Assembly (NCBI RefSeq): GCF_000524195.1
Contig: NW_020170455.1
Span: 39,432 to 103,431, forward strand
Direction of reading: 5' to 3'
DNA: 64,000 bases
Origin: Echinococcus granulosus
Taxonomy: Eukaryota > Platyhelminthes > Cestoda > Cyclophyllidea > Taeniidae
In this document: positions 59,330 through 64,000 of the stretch, piece after piece
How the letters are laid out: each line of letters opens with the position of its first letter
Position numbering within the stretch: the stretch's first letter is position 1
Notes under the pieces: generated by a model
What the model was told of the DNA's origin: nothing
The model's database searches: none
The model's input: only the letters and a program-made list of their open reading frames with translations
Made by a program: the position numbers and the translations under genes

Positions 59330-59600
59330 CAAAAATGTATTGCTGGCATACAGAAGGGCTGAGGGGCATCTGGCCTGCCGTCCAGCGGAAGTATAAAGGC
59401 GGGGCTTTAGGTGTTCGCGTAGTCAAAACGAAGAATTAAACAAGCATTCCAAATGTTACTACTTTGCTAGGCTAAAGATGGAGATCGAGGTTCCACTTCG
59501 TTAGAGCCGTCATCTCTGAAGACAGTATGATGCACTGCTGGCGGCATACAGAAAAGCTTGGTGACTACAGCCGTGAATTCCAAGTGGTTGCCCACAACTT
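59330..59600 (+). repeat. Short repeat family, diverged copies
   Basis: Two adjacent stretches carry GGCATACAGAA, and the first continues GCGGAAGTATAAAGGCGGGG and TTAGGTGTTCGCG, resembling the copies at 51.3-51.7 kb. Similarity is partial, so the boundary and membership are tentative. Confidence 0.35.
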
Positions 59601-62600
59601 AAGCAGTTCATGGTACTTTTCTTCTTCATAAAGTTGTACTTTGGTTACCCTTCTGTCTTAACCGCAGGCAGAAACAAATTTAGACCTTCAAAGGGCTGAT
59701 CGATGCCGTGCAATAAACGCCTTTCAACTGCCAATTTTTGTGTCATCAGCTGAAGAAAACCGGATTAAGGGTGATCTGCTCGAGGTAAGCTCCTCAGTCG
59801 TTTGCTTAAAGGCTTGAACTCGTTCTATCTCGTGTAAGCTTACTTACTTGCAACTTACTGGTGGCAGATTTATCCATAATTTATTTATTTTTATGCAGAT
59901 ATTAGGAAGAGGTCAACTTTTATTATGGATGGCAGCCGGGCACAGTGAGAGATTTAAACAATCACCAGAAATGGACAACGATGGTCATTCGGTTAAAATT
60001 AAGACCCCCTATTTTTGCAATTTGCGAACTATGATCAAAATCTTCCAACCTTCAAGTGCTTCACCTAGGCATATATGATGAGAGGGCGCCGCTTGTCCAC
60101 GCCATCAGCATGGCATTCCAAATCGCCACTGGTGACACGAGTATGGGAGAGGCTTGACAACAGGGGCTTGAACGACTGAATGACTGCGGAAGTGGACAGA
60201 TTACTTGGATACCAAGGTGGTCATTAAATTATGATTACCAAGATAACAACCCAAACCACCATCGTTTTTCAAGTTTAAAACCAACTTAAAACATTTAAAA
60301 CTTTTGAATATTTACCACGTACAGGCAAAATTGGCCTCTGCAGTCTGTGGTATCATCCCTACCCTCCTTCAGTATGTTATAGGCAATAAGGGAAGTCGCC
60401 ACTTCTAATCCACCCAACTCAGAAGTAGAAAGAGGAATCAACGTTTCAAGAAGTTGCGTGCTAAATCACCTCATTAACTTCACCTTCACGTAAGTTGTAT
60501 AAAATTTGAAATAAATCTTCTTCCACTAAAGGTGGTACTTGATTTCCATGAGGCAACAGATTTTTCGGTTCTACTCTGATGGTTTTTACATTTTAATTCC
60601 GGGATTCGTAATATTGTCCGGCAAATTTATGGCATTCAGTCGGTGGTATAAACCCCAAACAATTTGTTCTTTTATGAGGTGACGTAAAATGTGACATTGG
60701 CAATACTTTTCCAAGAGAGGAATGAAAGGTTTAAATTGGGCTTAAGGCAGAACTTATCATGAGATGAAGGTGAATCAGAACGAAGCCACAATTCCTCAGC
60801 GGAGATGCACAAAAATAGGTTGGCCCATTATTAGCCGAGTTTGCTTATGTAGAAGTCTGTCGCTGTTTTGGTGCCTTCGTCTGCAAACTCACCCAACTTG
60901 TGCGCCAAATCTTGAGGGAAACAAACTCCAGCCGTACCTTTTGAGATAATCTGTTCTGCCTTTTCTATGGGCTTCAATTTCACTTGAGAGATACATGTTT
61001 TGTGATGAACGAAACCGTTTGGACCCAGTCCTCGGATGGAATGCGAAAGGAGACACCATTTGTGTGTCGCTGACCCCTTTGAGTGCCCGAATCAGCACTG
61101 CCCATAATAACTGCCATCTAGTTAGTTATTCCCATGCCGCTCCAACAATGTCTAAATCATAAAGCAAACACTTACACCATGGACTTTAAGCCAAAGGTTA
61201 TCGAGTATTCAAGGTTTCCTGCCTTGTTAATCCCCTACCGTTTCTTTTGGGTCAACTCCATTGGGATAAAGATAGACGAGAAGACCAAGAAGGCAGATTG
61301 GCCTAATTCATTTAAGTGTGTGTCTACGAAGGTGAAGGTGAGTCAAAGATCAAGGGTTCAGTGATTCGGCTCTTTTAATCACTCGTTTGTTGAGTAATAA
61401 ATTCGTTGTGAAGACGTCTGTGAACTCGAATATGCCTTCAGAGATGATCTTTGAGAGGGCACGCTGACGCATGACAGATTGCAGCCACTTCGTGGTCGAG
61501 CAAACGTTAAAATTTCCTTAAAAGAAAATCAAACGCTGATTTCCTTTAAAGCTTTCACAACCTGCAAAACCTCCATACAACACAAAGGCAAGGTATCTCC
61601 TTCTTTTTAATTTTTTTTCGATCCCAGGGTTTGCTTCCGGCGGTAGAAGAGGGGAACGATGGAAATATTGCACCATATTTTTAGTTGAATTTCATAAGAA
61701 AAATTTGGTGACTGTAATTCCTGGTCGTTTCTCCCATTAAAATTGGATTATTTTATAAAACTTCCACATTTTTAATAAAAAGATGCCAAAATTTTGAATT
61801 TACCAAAAGCTTGTTGAATTCCCCTATTCGTGTGTCAACTTGGATTAAGCAATGAGCATTCCCCAAAAGTCCCATCTTTAGTTTTGTATAAGGTAAAAAT
61901 TGGTTTATTTTTTACCGTTTTGTGTTAATAATTAATCAAAAAGAAATTTTGAGCGGCTCAGCGATGGCAAAGGGTTACTCACCGTATTCCTCATTTGAAA
62001 ATTCATTTTATTTCCCCTAGCTTAAAAAATGCCTAAATAGAACGTTACCGAGTGGTCATAATTTAGTTTTCTTTTTATTAATAATAACTCCGAAATCCAA
62101 AGTCCATGTTAAGGGGTAGAAGCCATTCCTTAATTTTATTTACCCGAAATAGGCGGTCGTAGGAAGAGTGGGGGAATGAAGAGAACTGACAGTAAAATGA
62201 CAAATAAGGTATCTGACTTTGCGACTTTAAATAGCCTTTCTATTTGTAGATGCAGCGACTCGACCCAGGCATGTGGAGCGATTGTGGGGAGGGAACTGTA
62301 GCAGGACCACCCATGCCCGTTGGCTGGGTACGGGCTCAGGGCAGCCAATCAGGACGTCAGAGACGAGCAGTCATACATGGCTAAACGATCAAAACCGGTC
62401 CCACATGAGTCGGTGGGAGCTGATTGGCAGTGCTGCCCACCTTAGACGAACCCAGACACAAATGTGGTTATGCACATCTGTTAACGGCTTGAGGAGTTTT
62501 TAAGACTGTTTTGCCTGATAAATACGGCATTGAATTGGTTGCGAGCCTTAACTGTATGTATTATAGATGGGCTTTCAGGAGCTGCAACACTTGCTAAATC

Positions 62601-63386
62601 AAAGAGTGTAATACACAGCTTCAGAAATACCAAAAGAGCATATCATCCTTGGTGTCTAGATCACACCCTTCCCAGAATTTCCATATTAATGACTTACTTT
62701 AAACAGTTGGATGCCGTTAGAAAAGTTGGATTTAATCACTGCCGTTTTGATACTAACAATAGGCACTACTGGAAAAAAAGTAAAAGAATCAGACTTCTTT
62801 CTTACTCAGTCTAATGGATTAAAAAGGCTGTTTGCATCAGATCAACTCCGGAGTTCTATTTGCTCCTGACGCAAATATTTTGTCCAGTATGATCTTTTAC
62901 GTGTTTCAACACACTTTAATTGACTTCAATGGGACAAAAATTAGCTGCAGTATCCCATTTCTCCTCAAATCAAATATTTACAGATTTGAGTTTTAGCTAG
63001 TTTCCAACCGTTAAGCCATTTAGTTATTAAGAAAGCAGGTGTTTGTGAAAGGTGACTAACTTGGCCAGATAAGTAGGTAATTCAAAGCAAATGTCATTGT
63101 TCGCTCTTAAAAGATGGTTCCAAGTGAAACAATGAGTGATTTCTCCTATTAGCACGTTTCGTTTGATAACCACGATGTTGTTATTTCCTGTACCCAATAT
63201 GGACTGACATGTGCGTCAGCCTAATCCGCATGGCATAGAATGTCGCTTGAACCTGCAAGCAAGCGGAGTTTAACTTGGAATCAAGGCTGCAGTAGCCTTG
63301 CCTTTGAGAACTTGCACGGCGCTTGGAGAAGATGTGGAATGCAGCAGCAGCAGAAAGTACCATCCACTTTGAGAGGACGAAGTTCT

Positions 63387-63612
63387 GGAAGACCTTGTAT
63401 ACTTCTTGACAAGAAGAAGGGAATTACGTGCTACTGTTGACACGAAAAACTGGGATGAATACGACGAAAAACAGGTTTTTCTAATGCTCACCGTGAGAGA
63501 TGGTGACAATTTGTTTGTCCCTACACCGACCAAGGAGGGCGTGGAAGCGGAGCAAATGGGTTCAATATGCATTAACTGCCAGAGAGTGAATTGTCAGCCA
63601 TCTGTAAATTAG
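63387..63612 (+). other. Possible exon of an unidentified gene
   Basis: The plus-strand frame beginning EDEVLEDLVYFLTRRREL, continuing VDTKNWDEYDEKQ and ending NCQPSVN before a TAG at 63610-63612, has protein-like composition. CAG followed by gttttt after DEKQ, or TCT followed by gtaaat near the end, could be donors. A TGA lies immediately upstream, so an acceptor is needed there (cactttgag is a weak candidate). No family recognised. The gene would continue outside or be a fragment. Confidence 0.3.
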
Positions 63613-64000
63613 ACCGGAGAATATAATGGATATAAAGTACACCACATGTGCCTATTTTTTTCCTGATTTGTTTAGTAGTTTTTATTTTATTGCAGAAACA
63701 CATTATTTTTGTTTTGATACTAGGGAAAAGTAGTCGTTGAGATTGGGAAATAGCGTAAATTTTTTGTTTCAACAAGCCAAAGAATTTTGTAAGAAATATT
63801 TGATGCCTCTGGATCTGCCGTTAAATTTTTTAATTATTTTGGAAAAGGCTCAAAAGTAGACCTTAAAGGTTTCAAGAGGACTAAACCTTCCCACCCATCA
63901 ATTTGTTGATGGAACTATGAAACTGCTATAAAATCCTTCAAAGGCAGTTTCTTCCGAGCATTTGGCAAAGTCTCCAACCAACTGCTTTAAGCAAGATGCA

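Larger units (their letters stand above)
44360..63386. other. Upstream non-coding region
   Basis: About 19 kb with no recognisable gene. It contains the short repeat family (51-59 kb), a 100-N gap, and locally GC-richer patches near 46.1-46.5, 47.9-48.1 and 62.25-62.45 kb that may be old repeats. The open frames there lack splice partners or family matches. Confidence 0.5.

Overview
This window is nuclear DNA from an invertebrate, most likely a parasitic flatworm (inferred). The reasons are AT-rich non-coding sequence, small exons, introns from 29 nt to about 7.7 kb within single genes, and the tiny introns favouring the 5' end or scattered among multi-kb ones, as reported for schistosomes and other flatworms. 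No sequence here names the species. There are no bacterial features. Two 100-N runs (20309-20408 and 55774-55873) are assembly gaps.

Two multi-exon genes can be read with confidence. Both lie on the minus strand, head to tail. I rebuilt each by matching splice sites, reading phase and family alignment. The large one runs from 44200 to 7102: 11 exons, 3141 coding nt, 1046 residues. It is a class C metabotropic glutamate receptor, closest in motif content to group I (mGluR1/5). It has a signal peptide, Venus-flytrap ligand domain, nine-cysteine domain, seven membrane segments and a Ser/Pro-rich tail of about 185 residues. The second runs from 6405 to 797: 11 exons, 1914 coding nt, 637 residues. 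It encodes a lebercilin (LCA5) family ciliary coiled-coil protein, and one of its introns appears to be only 29 nt long. The two coding regions are separated by 696 nt.

Layout: 1-796 is the 3' flank of the lebercilin gene, with a candidate poly(A) signal at 561-566. 797-6405 is the lebercilin gene. 6406-7101 is the short spacer. 7102-44200 is the receptor gene, about 92% of it intron. Its introns carry diverged repeats: a facing pair of copies in intron 9, a pair with a nuclear-receptor-type DR1 motif in introns 6 and 8, and a probable Tc1/mariner relic in intron 1. 44201-64000 is about 20 kb upstream of the receptor. I recognise no gene there, only dispersed repeats and a few coding-like stretches, the best near 63.4-63.6 kb on the plus strand.

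The receptor would respond to an amino-acid ligand at the cell surface, probably in nerve or muscle. Lebercilin relatives act at the ciliary base and axoneme. Nothing in the sequence links the two functionally beyond their shared strand and close spacing.
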